Assembly (NCBI GenBank): GCA_030682835.1
Contig: JAUXNG010000063.1
Coordinates: 1 to 64,000 of the forward strand
Source: Hydrogenophaga sp.
GTDB taxonomy: Bacteria > Pseudomonadota > Gammaproteobacteria > Burkholderiales > Burkholderiaceae_C
Direction of reading: 5' to 3'
Length of the DNA stretch: 64,000 bases
The notes below the pieces were generated by a model. That model ran no database searches. It was not told the origin of the DNA and saw only the letters and a list, made by a program, of their open reading frames with translations. The translations under genes and the position numbers were made by a program. The stretch's first letter is position 1. Each line of letters begins with the position of its first letter. Below, piece by piece: positions 8,226 through 16,285 of this stretch.

Positions 8226-8740
8226 GCACGACCGAGTTCGCCGGCCAGGCCGGCCTGCAGAGCCTGCTGCTGCACCACGCCATCGACCGCTTCAACGCCG
8301 ACTACGCCGCGGTGCTCGACGCCCGCCGCTTCGACGCCTGGCCCGACTGCTTCACCGAAGACGCCAGGTACTGGGTGCAGGCCCGCGAGAACTTCGACCG
8401 CGGCCTGCCGCTGGCCCTGCTCGCACTGGAAAGCCAAGGCATGCTGCGCGACCGCATCTACGGCACCAGCCAGACGATCTACCACGGCCCCTACTACACG
8501 CGCCATGTGCTGAGCCCGGCGCGCATCACGGTGGCCGGCGCCGGTACGGTGGACGATCCGGTTCGCGCCGAGGCGAACTACGCGGTGTTCCGCACCAAGC
8601 CCGGCAGCGTGAGCGAGGTCTACAACGTGGGGCGCTACATCGACGCCTTCGTGCACACGCCAGAAGGCCTGAAGCTGCAGGAGCGGCGCTGCGTGTACGA
8701 CAGCGAGATGGTGCTGAACTCGCTGATCTACCCGATCTGA
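8222..8740 (+). CDS. nagH: Ring-hydroxylase small (beta) subunit, NagH-like
   Basis: Non-catalytic beta subunit of 172 residues that forms the hexamer with the large subunit. It has the SnoaL/NTF2-like cone fold pattern: DYAAVLDARRFDAWPDCFTEDARYWVQ near the N-terminus and a central RDRIYGTSQTIYHGPYYTRH. It starts at GTG 8222, whose last bases overlap the stop of the large subunit (GTGA), a sign of translational coupling. It ends 57 nt before the convergent amiC stop. Confidence 0.85.
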   Translation: MSTTEFAGQAGLQSLLLHHAIDRFNADYAAVLDARRFDAWPDCFTEDARYWVQARENFDRGLPLALLALESQGMLRDRIYGTSQTIYHGPYYTRHVLSPARITVAGAGTVDDPVRAEANYAVFRTKPGSVSEVYNVGRYIDAFVHTPEGLKLQERRCVYDSEMVLNSLIYPI

Positions 8741-8797
8741 GTTCGCGGCGCGAGGTGCGCGCGGCTTCGGATGGTCCTGCTGGCGGCGGGGCCAGTG

Positions 8798-10288
8798 TCA
8801 CATCTGCCGGCTGCGCGCCAGTGGTGGATTCTGCGAGAAGTAGCGCACGATGCCCTTGAGCAGGGCGTCGGCCAGCTCGGTCTGGTAGGCCACGCTTTTC
8901 AGTCGCAGCTCTTCCTCCGGGTTGCTGATGAAAGCGGTCTCCACCAGCACGCTGGGGATGTCGGGCGCCTTCAGCACCGCGAACCCGGCTTGCTCCACGC
9001 GCGGCTTGTGCAGCTTGCCCACGCGGCCCACCTCGCCCAGCATGGCGGCGCCCAGGCGAAGGCTGTCGTTGATCTGGGCGGTGGTGCTCATGTCGAGCAT
9101 CGCGCGCTGCAGGGTGGCGTCTTTGGCTTTCACGTTGACGCCGCCCACCAGGTCGGCCGCGTTTTCCTTGTTGGCCATCCAGCGCGCGGCCGCGCTGCTG
9201 GCGCCGCCGTTGCTCAGCGCATAGACGCTGGCACCTTGCGGGCGTGGGGTGTAGAACGCATCGGCGTGCAGGCTGATGAACAGATCGGCCTGCACGCGCT
9301 GTGCTTTCTGCACCCGCACATGCAGCGGTACAAAGAAGTCGGCGTCGCGCGTCAGGAACGCACGCATCGGGTTGCCGTTCACCCGGGTGGCGTTGATGCG
9401 GTCGCGCAGGCGCAGTGCGATCTGCAGCACCACGTCTTTCTCATAGGTGCCGCCGGGGCCGATGGCCCCCGGGTCTTCCCCGCCGTGTCCCGGGTCCAGC
9501 GCCACGATGATGAGCCGCTCGGTGCTCGCCTTGCGTTCTGGGGGCCTTGACGGATTGGGCGCCCGCGCGGTGGTGGCGGGTGGTGTGGCAGGGGCGCTGG
9601 CCACCGGCGGCGTGGCGGGCGCGGCGTCGGGCGTGGCGCCGGCGCCCGAGCCCTGCTCGCGCTGCGCAATCAGTGCGCCCAGCGGATCGGCGGGGGCCCC
9701 AGCGGCTGTGCTTCCAGCTGCGGCATTGCCGCTGCGGCCCATGGCGTCGGTTTCCAGGCCGAGCAGGCGCGCGGCGCGCAGACTGGCCTCGTCCAGCTCC
9801 CGGATGCGCTGGCTGATCAGCTGCTCCAGCGGATCGGGCGGGTTCAGGGGATACAGGTCCAGCACCAGACGGTGCTGGTAGGCCGCCACCGGCTGCAGCT
9901 GGAAGAGCTGCGGCCGGATCGGCTGCTTCAGCTCGATCACCAGGCGGGCGTTGCCGGGGCTGCCCGGCAGCACGCGCAAGCCCGCGATGTTCGGGTCGCT
10001 CGACCTGAGCTGCCCCACCAGATCGCGCAGGCCCGCCACCAGGTCGATGCCTTCAATGTCCAGCAGCAGGCGCAGGGGGTCGCTGCTGGTCACCGGTTGC
10101 GCCTTGAGCGCGCCGTCAGATTCGATGGTGACGCGTGTGTAGTCGTCGGCGGGCCAGAGCCGCACCGCCACCACGGTGGCGCCAAAAGCAATCTGCTGGC
10201 TGCCCAGCAGCAACACCAGGGTGCCAACGCGCAGCAGGCCGCGGCGGTTCAGGCCGGCAATGGGAACGGCGGGCATGCGCTGGCTCAT
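8798..10288 (-). CDS. amiC: N-acetylmuramoyl-L-alanine amidase AmiC
   Basis: Periplasmic zinc amidase that splits septal peptidoglycan during daughter-cell separation. The N-terminus has a twin-arginine signal (NRRGLLRVGTLVLLLG), as in E. coli AmiC. It is followed by an AMIN targeting domain (about residues 40-150), an Ala/Pro-rich linker (about 190-260) and an Amidase_3 domain. The zinc and catalytic residues lie in DPGHGGEDPG, YEKDVVL and SLHADA, with VLVETAFISN near the end. The start overlaps the tsaE stop by 4 nt, so the two genes are probably one transcript, an arrangement common in proteobacteria. Confidence 0.93.
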   Translation of the reverse strand: MSQRMPAVPIAGLNRRGLLRVGTLVLLLGSQQIAFGATVVAVRLWPADDYTRVTIESDGALKAQPVTSSDPLRLLLDIEGIDLVAGLRDLVGQLRSSDPNIAGLRVLPGSPGNARLVIELKQPIRPQLFQLQPVAAYQHRLVLDLYPLNPPDPLEQLISQRIRELDEASLRAARLLGLETDAMGRSGNAAAGSTAAGAPADPLGALIAQREQGSGAGATPDAAPATPPVASAPATPPATTARAPNPSRPPERKASTERLIIVALDPGHGGEDPGAIGPGGTYEKDVVLQIALRLRDRINATRVNGNPMRAFLTRDADFFVPLHVRVQKAQRVQADLFISLHADAFYTPRPQGASVYALSNGGASSAAARWMANKENAADLVGGVNVKAKDATLQRAMLDMSTTAQINDSLRLGAAMLGEVGRVGKLHKPRVEQAGFAVLKAPDIPSVLVETAFISNPEEELRLKSVAYQTELADALLKGIVRYFSQNPPLARSRQM

Positions 10289-10908
10289 GCTGCCACGCAG
10301 TCGAGCAGCAGGCGACCGGCCGCCGTGCGGGCTTGCACACGTACCTGGCGCGCCTCGTCCACGCCACTGTCGTCTTCAAGCGGGTGGTGCGTGGGCGGGG
10401 GCACGGGATGGGGCATGTCGTCGGGTTGGATGTGAATGTCCAGATCGACCGTGGGCATGAACTCGCCTGCACGTTCGGGCCATTCCACCAGCTTGAGACC
10501 GGGGCTGGCGAAAAGTTCGCGAAAGCCGGCGTCTTCCCACTCGCGCGGGTCGGTGAAACGGTAGAAATCAAAATGCCAGATGTGCAGCGGTTCGCCCGCC
10601 GGCATCACCGGGCAGTCGATGGCGCTGTGGGGTTCCACCACGGCGTATGTCGGGCTCTTGATGCGCCCGCGCACGCCCAGCGCGCGCAGCAGGTGGCGCA
10701 CAAAGGTCGTCTTGCCCGCGCCGAGGTCTCCGTGCAGCGCGAGCGTGGCGTGGGCAATCGCCGGGCAGGTGGCCAGCCGCTGCGCGAAGGCCAGGGTATC
10801 GGTTTCGTCCGCCCAGCGGGCGTGCCACGCCCCGTCCCCCGTCGTGGCGGGGGATTCGGGCGTTCCTACAATGGGCGGAACATGAATGCCGGTCTTGATG
10901 CTGCTCAA
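10285..10908 (-). CDS. tsaE: tRNA threonylcarbamoyladenosine biosynthesis ATPase TsaE
   Basis: P-loop ATPase that works with TsaB and TsaD to make t6A37 in ANN-decoding tRNAs. The Walker A is GDLGAGKTTFVRHLLRALG, followed by SPTYAVVEPH and the conserved WHFDFYRFTDPREWEDAG and LKLVEWPERAGE. At 207 residues it is longer than the usual 150-170: there is a 30-residue N-terminal lead and a C-terminal tail. The ATG at 10908 lies 27 nt inside the divergent queG coding region, so either the 5' ends overlap or TsaE starts later at a non-standard codon; no in-frame ATG or GTG was found just downstream. Upstream partner of amiC. Confidence 0.93.
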   Translation of the reverse strand: MSSIKTGIHVPPIVGTPESPATTGDGAWHARWADETDTLAFAQRLATCPAIAHATLALHGDLGAGKTTFVRHLLRALGVRGRIKSPTYAVVEPHSAIDCPVMPAGEPLHIWHFDFYRFTDPREWEDAGFRELFASPGLKLVEWPERAGEFMPTVDLDIHIQPDDMPHPVPPPTHHPLEDDSGVDEARQVRVQARTAAGRLLLDCVAA

Positions 10909-11991
10909 CTCGTCTCACAGATACAGGCCTGGGGCCAAGAGTTGGCATTTTCCCAAATTGGCGTGGCCGGTGTCGACCTCTCGGCGGCCGAACCCGGCCT
11001 TCGGGCCTGGCTGGACGCGGGCTTTCACGGCAGCATGGGTTACATGGCCAGCCATGGCATGAAGCGCGCCCGTCCGGCCGAGCTGGTACCGGGCACGGTG
11101 AGCGTGGTCACGGCGCGCATGGACTACCTCCCCCGCGACACGCCCGATGGCTGGCAAAACACCGAACTGCAGCGGCTGCAGCGCCCCGGCGAGGCCATCG
11201 TCTCGGTCTATGCCCGGGGCCGGGATTACCACAAGGTGCTGCGCAACCGCCTGCAGAAGCTGGCCGAGCGCATCGCAGCCGAAGTGGGCCCTTTGGGCCA
11301 CCGCGTGTTCACCGACTCGGCCCCGGTGCTGGAGGCCGAGCTGGCCAGCCGCAGCGGCCAGGGCTGGCGCGGCAAGCACACGCTGGTGCTCAGCCGCGAA
11401 GGCGGCTCCATGTTCTTCCTGGGCGAGATCTACCTCGACCTGGCCCTGCCCGCCACCGCACCGGTGAGCGAGCACTGCGGGGCCTGCAGCGCCTGCATCG
11501 ACGCCTGCCCCACAGGCGCCATTCTTGGGCCACACCGGCTGGACGCACGGCGCTGCATCTCCTACCTGACGATCGAGCACGACGGGCCGATTCCCCTGGA
11601 GCTGCGCCCGCTGATCGGCAACCGCATCTACGGCTGTGACGACTGCCAGCTGGTGTGCCCTTGGAACAAGTTCGCCCAGCGCTCGACCCTGCCCGATTTC
11701 GATGCCCGCGACGGACTGACCGGCGCCACGCTGGCCGAGCTGTTCGCGTGGACCGAAGACGAATTCCTGCGCCGCACCGAGGGCAGTCCGATCCGGCGCA
11801 TCGGGCATGAGCGCTGGCTGCGCAACGTCGCGGTGGCGCTGGGCAACGCGCTGCGTGGCGAAGCCGATCCGGCAAAACGCGAGCGCCTGCGTCGAGCACT
11901 GGCCAGCCGCGCGCAGCACCCCGCCGATCTCGTGCAGGAGGCGGTGGACTGGGCCTTGCGCAACGGGGTGCCGGGCCAAATTCCGAGCTGA
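10882..11991 (+). CDS. queG: Epoxyqueuosine reductase QueG
   Basis: Cobalamin- and iron-sulfur-dependent enzyme performing the last step of queuosine synthesis in tRNA, reducing epoxyqueuosine. It has 369 residues. Two ferredoxin-like cluster motifs are visible: CGACSACIDACPTGA and CDDCQLVCPWN. The N-terminal part has the family blocks FHGSMGYM, YARGRDYHKVLR and GWRGKHTLVLSREGGS, and there is a HEAT-like C-terminus. The ATG at 10882 follows a TACAAT hexamer at 10867-10872, which would give a very short leader. Divergent from tsaE with overlapping 5' ends. Confidence 0.93.
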   Translation: MNAGLDAAQLVSQIQAWGQELAFSQIGVAGVDLSAAEPGLRAWLDAGFHGSMGYMASHGMKRARPAELVPGTVSVVTARMDYLPRDTPDGWQNTELQRLQRPGEAIVSVYARGRDYHKVLRNRLQKLAERIAAEVGPLGHRVFTDSAPVLEAELASRSGQGWRGKHTLVLSREGGSMFFLGEIYLDLALPATAPVSEHCGACSACIDACPTGAILGPHRLDARRCISYLTIEHDGPIPLELRPLIGNRIYGCDDCQLVCPWNKFAQRSTLPDFDARDGLTGATLAELFAWTEDEFLRRTEGSPIRRIGHERWLRNVAVALGNALRGEADPAKRERLRRALASRAQHPADLVQEAVDWALRNGVPGQIPS

Positions 11992-12269
11992 GCGCCAGCA
12001 GGCGTTTCTTTCCGGCGCTTCGCGTTTCGCGTTCCAGCTTTCTGAAATGCCGCCGCCGCCAGGGCGCCGGCGGGCACATCCATTGCCGAGTTACTGCTGA
12101 TGCATCCGCTGCGGTGCCGGTGTCAAGCCCTTCCTGTTTCAAGAGGTGAGCGAAGGCTTCAGGGCAAAGCAGCGGCCCCCTACCTGTCGCACCGCCCGGC
12201 GCGCGATGCGCTCTACCCGAACACCCGGTTCCACCCCGCCCGTGAGGGCATCACTCGAGGAGACTCAGC

Positions 12270-14522
12270 ATGAAGACACCAGCAAGAACCAGATCACGGG
12301 CAAGAGTTTCCATCGTCCTGGCCGGGGCCATCCCGGCACTCATCGTTGGTTGCGGTGGCAGTGGCAGCAACACCCCCGTTCCCCCTTTCAACCCGGCCCC
12401 TCCGCTCGCGAATGTCCTGCCAGCCGGTTTCACGCAGCACAGCGTGAAGGCCTACACCGCAGTGGAGCGGGGCGACGGCACCAGCGCCACCACGCAAGAC
12501 TTGCTGACCGCCGGGCTGGGCAAGACCGGTCTGGGCACGGCTGCAGCGCCGGCGTATGCCGATCCCCTGAACCCGACCGCGCTGGAGCTGCGTCGCAACG
12601 CGATTCATGCCAATTACCGCGCCATCCTTGACCCGTCCGAGGCGGGAGGTTTTGGCCGTCTCTACGGCCCCAACATCGACAGCGCTGGCAACGACACACG
12701 GGGCGAGGGTCTGGTGCCCGGCAAGGAATACCTGGCGGTGCTGGACGACGGCAGCGGCCGCAAGCAGGTGGTGGTGGCGGTGCAGATCCCCACCAGCTTT
12801 GATGTCAACAACCCCTGCGTGGTGGCCGGACCTTCGTCGGGTTCGCGGGGTGTGTATGGCTCCATGGGCAGCGCGGCTGAGTGGGGCTTGAAGAAGAGCT
12901 GCGCCGTGGCGCTGACCGACGCCGGCAAGGGTGTGGGCCTGTACGACCTGATGGACGACACGGTGAATACGGTTGACGGCACCCGGGCCACACGCAGCGC
13001 CGCAGACAACCGGTCAGTTTTTGCTGCAAATTTGACCGACACCGAACGTAATCAATTCAACGCATCATTTCCGAACCGGGTAGCGCTCAAGCATGCGCAT
13101 TCACAGGTCAACCCAGAAAAGGATTGGGGCGATGACACCCTGGCATCGATTCGCTACGCCCTGTATGCCCTGAATGAAGAGCACGGCGAGGCCTTGCCCG
13201 GCAACGCCGGCAAGTCGGTTCGCTTCACACCCGACAACACGCTTGTCATCGCTGGTTCTGTCTCCAACGGCGGTGCCGCCGTGTTGCAGGCGGCCGAGCG
13301 CGACAGCACCGGCCTGATCGACGGCGTGGTCGCCTCTGAGCCCAGCGCGCAGCCGGCCGCCCAGGCGGGCTATGGCGTTCAGTTCGGCGGCGTGAACCTC
13401 CCCGTGGTCGGACTTCCGCTGATCGATTACTTCACCTTCGCCAACCTCTACCAGCCGTGCGCAGCCTTGGCCCCGACTGCCGCGCTGAGTGAGCCGACCG
13501 GTTACAACTACATGGGCGTGTTCGCAATGAACGCACGTGCCGAGAACCGGTGCACCGCACTGGCCAACAAGGGTCTGGTGGTGGGCACGACCACGGCAGA
13601 GCGTGCGGCAGATGCCCTGCAGCGCTTGCGGGCCTATGGTTACAGCGCCGAGAACGACACCATGCACAACGCCCATTACGGCCTGGGCAATACCGCCGTC
13701 ATCAGCATGATGTACACCAACGCCCTGGGGCGCTTCTCGGTGGCCGACAACCTGTGCGGCATGAGCATGGCCCCGGTGATCGCCGCTGGGGCACTGGCAC
13801 CGCTGAGCGCTGTCGACAAAGCGCAGAGCTTTGCCCTGGCCAACGGCACCGCCAGCGGCGTGCCGGTGAGTGTGGTCTACAACGACTCGGCATTCGGCGC
13901 GCGATCCTGGGCGTTCGGTGTGTCGCCTTCCACCGGTCTGGCGGATTTTTCGCTGGATGCCGCGCTGTGCCAGCGCGCGCTGGTCACAGGCCAGGACCCG
14001 GTCACCCAGCAAGCGCTGACCGCCATCACCACCCCCACGCTGGCGCAGAGCCAGCGCGTTCGCGCCGGCATGGCCGAGGTGCTGCTGGGCGGCAACCTGC
14101 GCGGCAAGCCGACGCTGATCGTGGCCGGGCGCAGCGACGCGCTGCTGCCGGTCAACCACTCCGCGCGCGCCTATACGGCCTTCAACCAGAGCGTGGAGGG
14201 CGGCGCCAGCCGCTTGCGCTACATCGAGGTGACCAATGCGCAGCACTTCGACTTGTTCCTGTCCGCCTTCAGCGGATTCGACAACCGTTTCGTGCCGCTG
14301 CACGGGTACTTCAATCAGGCCATGGACGCGATGTACGCCCACCTGAAAACGGGCGCCGCCCTGCCGCCGAGCCAGGTGGTTCGCACCACGCCGCGCGGCG
14401 GCGTGCCCGGCGACGCCGCACCGGCTCTGCAGGCGTCACAGCTGCCCGACATTGCCCTCACACCCGTGGCGGGGAACCGCATCGTCCTGGGTGCGGGCAA
14501 CACCTTGCAGGTGCCTGAGTGA
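12270..14522 (+). CDS. D-(-)-3-hydroxybutyrate oligomer hydrolase
   Basis: Serine hydrolase that cleaves soluble 3-hydroxybutyrate oligomers released from the storage polyester PHB. At 750 residues it is a typical full-length 3HBOH-family protein (close to Ralstonia enzymes of about 700 residues). The N-terminus ends in a lipobox-like IVGC, so it may be lipid-anchored outside the inner membrane. The nucleophile is probably the Ser in VIAGSVSNGGAAV; a late acidic residue (VAGRSDALLPVNHS) and histidine (VTNAQHFDLF) fit the triad. A strong GAGGAGA ribosome-binding site precedes ATG 12270. The 278-nt upstream gap holds no recognisable gene. Monocistronic. Confidence 0.88.
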   Translation: MKTPARTRSRARVSIVLAGAIPALIVGCGGSGSNTPVPPFNPAPPLANVLPAGFTQHSVKAYTAVERGDGTSATTQDLLTAGLGKTGLGTAAAPAYADPLNPTALELRRNAIHANYRAILDPSEAGGFGRLYGPNIDSAGNDTRGEGLVPGKEYLAVLDDGSGRKQVVVAVQIPTSFDVNNPCVVAGPSSGSRGVYGSMGSAAEWGLKKSCAVALTDAGKGVGLYDLMDDTVNTVDGTRATRSAADNRSVFAANLTDTERNQFNASFPNRVALKHAHSQVNPEKDWGDDTLASIRYALYALNEEHGEALPGNAGKSVRFTPDNTLVIAGSVSNGGAAVLQAAERDSTGLIDGVVASEPSAQPAAQAGYGVQFGGVNLPVVGLPLIDYFTFANLYQPCAALAPTAALSEPTGYNYMGVFAMNARAENRCTALANKGLVVGTTTAERAADALQRLRAYGYSAENDTMHNAHYGLGNTAVISMMYTNALGRFSVADNLCGMSMAPVIAAGALAPLSAVDKAQSFALANGTASGVPVSVVYNDSAFGARSWAFGVSPSTGLADFSLDAALCQRALVTGQDPVTQQALTAITTPTLAQSQRVRAGMAEVLLGGNLRGKPTLIVAGRSDALLPVNHSARAYTAFNQSVEGGASRLRYIEVTNAQHFDLFLSAFSGFDNRFVPLHGYFNQAMDAMYAHLKTGAALPPSQVVRTTPRGGVPGDAAPALQASQLPDIALTPVAGNRIVLGAGNTLQVPE

Positions 14523-14637
14523 GGCCGCTGGCCCACTGACGCAAGCCGGGGCAAGTTGAGCGTCTGCCGCTGAAGCCTGCTCCCGGCTCCGTCTGGTTCG
14601 TCCAGCGGGGCTGCGGGTAGTCGTGGCAGGCGTTGCG

Positions 14638-16161
14638 TTAGCCAGACGCGCGCATCAGCACCACCAGCGGCGGGATGCAGAGCCACAGCATGAAGCTCAG
14701 CGCGATCACGATCGTGCTGTCGATGCGGTCTGGCAGCGCGTTGAGCGACAGCAGCTGCCGCAGCCGCCGCCAGAGCCAGGCGCCATGCAGGCCGGCGCCC
14801 ACCACGCCCCAGCCCAGCAGGGGCGCCACATCGGGCCGGGTGAACACCAGCAGCAGGCCGATGGCCGGGGCCAGCACGGTGGCTGCCATCGCCAGCCGCA
14901 GGGTGGCCCGCACACCCAGCTGAACCACCAGCGTGCGCTTGCCTGCGACTGCGTCGGCCTCCCGGTCGGGCAGGCCTGCCAGCAGGATGGACGGCAGGAT
15001 GGCGATGCCCAGGGGCAAGGCCAGCAGCCAGGGCAGGCTGTCGCCCAGCTGCCCGCCTTGCACCACGTAGCCCGCGAGCAGCACGCCCGCGCTGTGGGTG
15101 ATCACCACGTCGAGCTCGCCCAGCCCGCGGTGCGAGAGCTTCAGGGGCGGCACGGTGTAGAACAACGCGAGCAGGGCGAGCACGCCGTACGTGATCGCCA
15201 CGGCGCCCAGCTGGCCGGGCGGGGACGCAGCCGCGAGTGCGGCGATCAGCACCGCGGTGCCCAGCAGGGCGCCGGTGATGCCGCGGCGCAGGGCGGGCCG
15301 TTCGATGCGCCCATCCACCAGCACACGCGAACCCCCGCTGAAGGGGCCGCTGTTGCGGTTCTGGCGGTCGCTCTCGAAGTCGAACCAGTCGTTGAGGAAG
15401 ACTGTGGCCGCCTCCAGCAGGAACAGGGCCAGGTAGCCCAGCAGGTAGGGCGTCATGGCCAGCGGCCCTGCAGCGACCAGCGCCCCGACCGTGTAGGCCA
15501 CCCAGGTCATGGGGTAGAACTGCAAACGCAGCGCGGCCAGCCAGGCCGTGACGCGGTCGCGGCGGCGCTGCGCCGGCGACAGTGCGCCCTGGGCCAGCTG
15601 CACTCCGCGCTCCCGGGCCTGTTCGATCCAGCGCTGTCGCTGATCGGGCGCAGACGTGACCACTGGCCCGACGATGCGGCGGCGCACGGTGCGCACGCCG
15701 CAATACCCCAGCGTGGCGCTGGCCAGCGCGTGGTGGCCCGGAGCCCGGTACAGCCAGCGGTACACCAGCGGTGGCGTGTCCATGGTGGTGAGCAGTTCGG
15801 CGGTGCGGCCCTTGAGCAGCTGGTCCCAGCGGCCGTCGGCCTGGTGGCGGAAGGCAAAGCCCGGCGCCAGGGTGCGGTCCAAAAAACCCTTCATCACCGC
15901 CGGGAAGGTGCCCCACCAGGTGGGGTAGACCCAGACGATGTGCTCGGCCCAGGCCATGTCGTGCTGCGCCTGGTCGAGCCCGGGCTCGAGCGCCTGATGC
16001 TCGGGCGATTGGGCGTGCACGTCCGGGTCGAAGGCCAGGTCGCCCAGCACCTGTTCGCGGCACTCGACGTCGGCCTCGCGGGCGCCGGCCACCATGGCAT
16101 CGAACAGGGCGCCGCAGAAGCTGTCGCGCCGGGGGTGGGCAAGGATGAAGAGGCAGCGCAC
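14638..16161 (-). CDS. Fusion of an NAD(P)H:quinone reductase-like flavodoxin domain to a UbiA-type prenyltransferase
   Basis: Two-domain protein of about 507 residues. Residues 1-195 form a flavodoxin-like NAD(P)H dehydrogenase domain (MRCLFILAHPRRDSFCGALF; WVYPTWWGTFPAVMKGFLDR), related to MdaB/KefF/NQO enzymes. Residues about 205-507 are a polytopic UbiA-family prenyltransferase with the two Asp-rich magnesium/diphosphate motifs: NDWFDFESD (Asp258, Asp261, Asp265) and LPDREAD (Asp399, Asp403). Both halves look intact and the frame is continuous. GTG 16161 is preferred because GGAG lies 6 nt upstream and it matches the domain start; an ATG at 16188 is possible. The substrate is unknown; MenA-like quinone prenylation coupled to reduction is inference. 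Downstream of the acyl-CoA synthetase gene on the same strand. Confidence 0.82.
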   Translation of the reverse strand: MRCLFILAHPRRDSFCGALFDAMVAGAREADVECREQVLGDLAFDPDVHAQSPEHQALEPGLDQAQHDMAWAEHIVWVYPTWWGTFPAVMKGFLDRTLAPGFAFRHQADGRWDQLLKGRTAELLTTMDTPPLVYRWLYRAPGHHALASATLGYCGVRTVRRRIVGPVVTSAPDQRQRWIEQARERGVQLAQGALSPAQRRRDRVTAWLAALRLQFYPMTWVAYTVGALVAAGPLAMTPYLLGYLALFLLEAATVFLNDWFDFESDRQNRNSGPFSGGSRVLVDGRIERPALRRGITGALLGTAVLIAALAAASPPGQLGAVAITYGVLALLALFYTVPPLKLSHRGLGELDVVITHSAGVLLAGYVVQGGQLGDSLPWLLALPLGIAILPSILLAGLPDREADAVAGKRTLVVQLGVRATLRLAMAATVLAPAIGLLLVFTRPDVAPLLGWGVVGAGLHGAWLWRRLRQLLSLNALPDRIDSTIVIALSFMLWLCIPPLVVLMRASG

Positions 16162-16285
16162 GGCGACTCCGGGTGGGTGAGCCGCCATGGTTGAGCAGGC
16201 GCCGGCCAGTGTCCGTGCGTCAACACACGCATGAGGCGCTGGCGCAACGGTGCTGTGGCCGGCGTGCGTGCGCCGGCCTGGCCGT

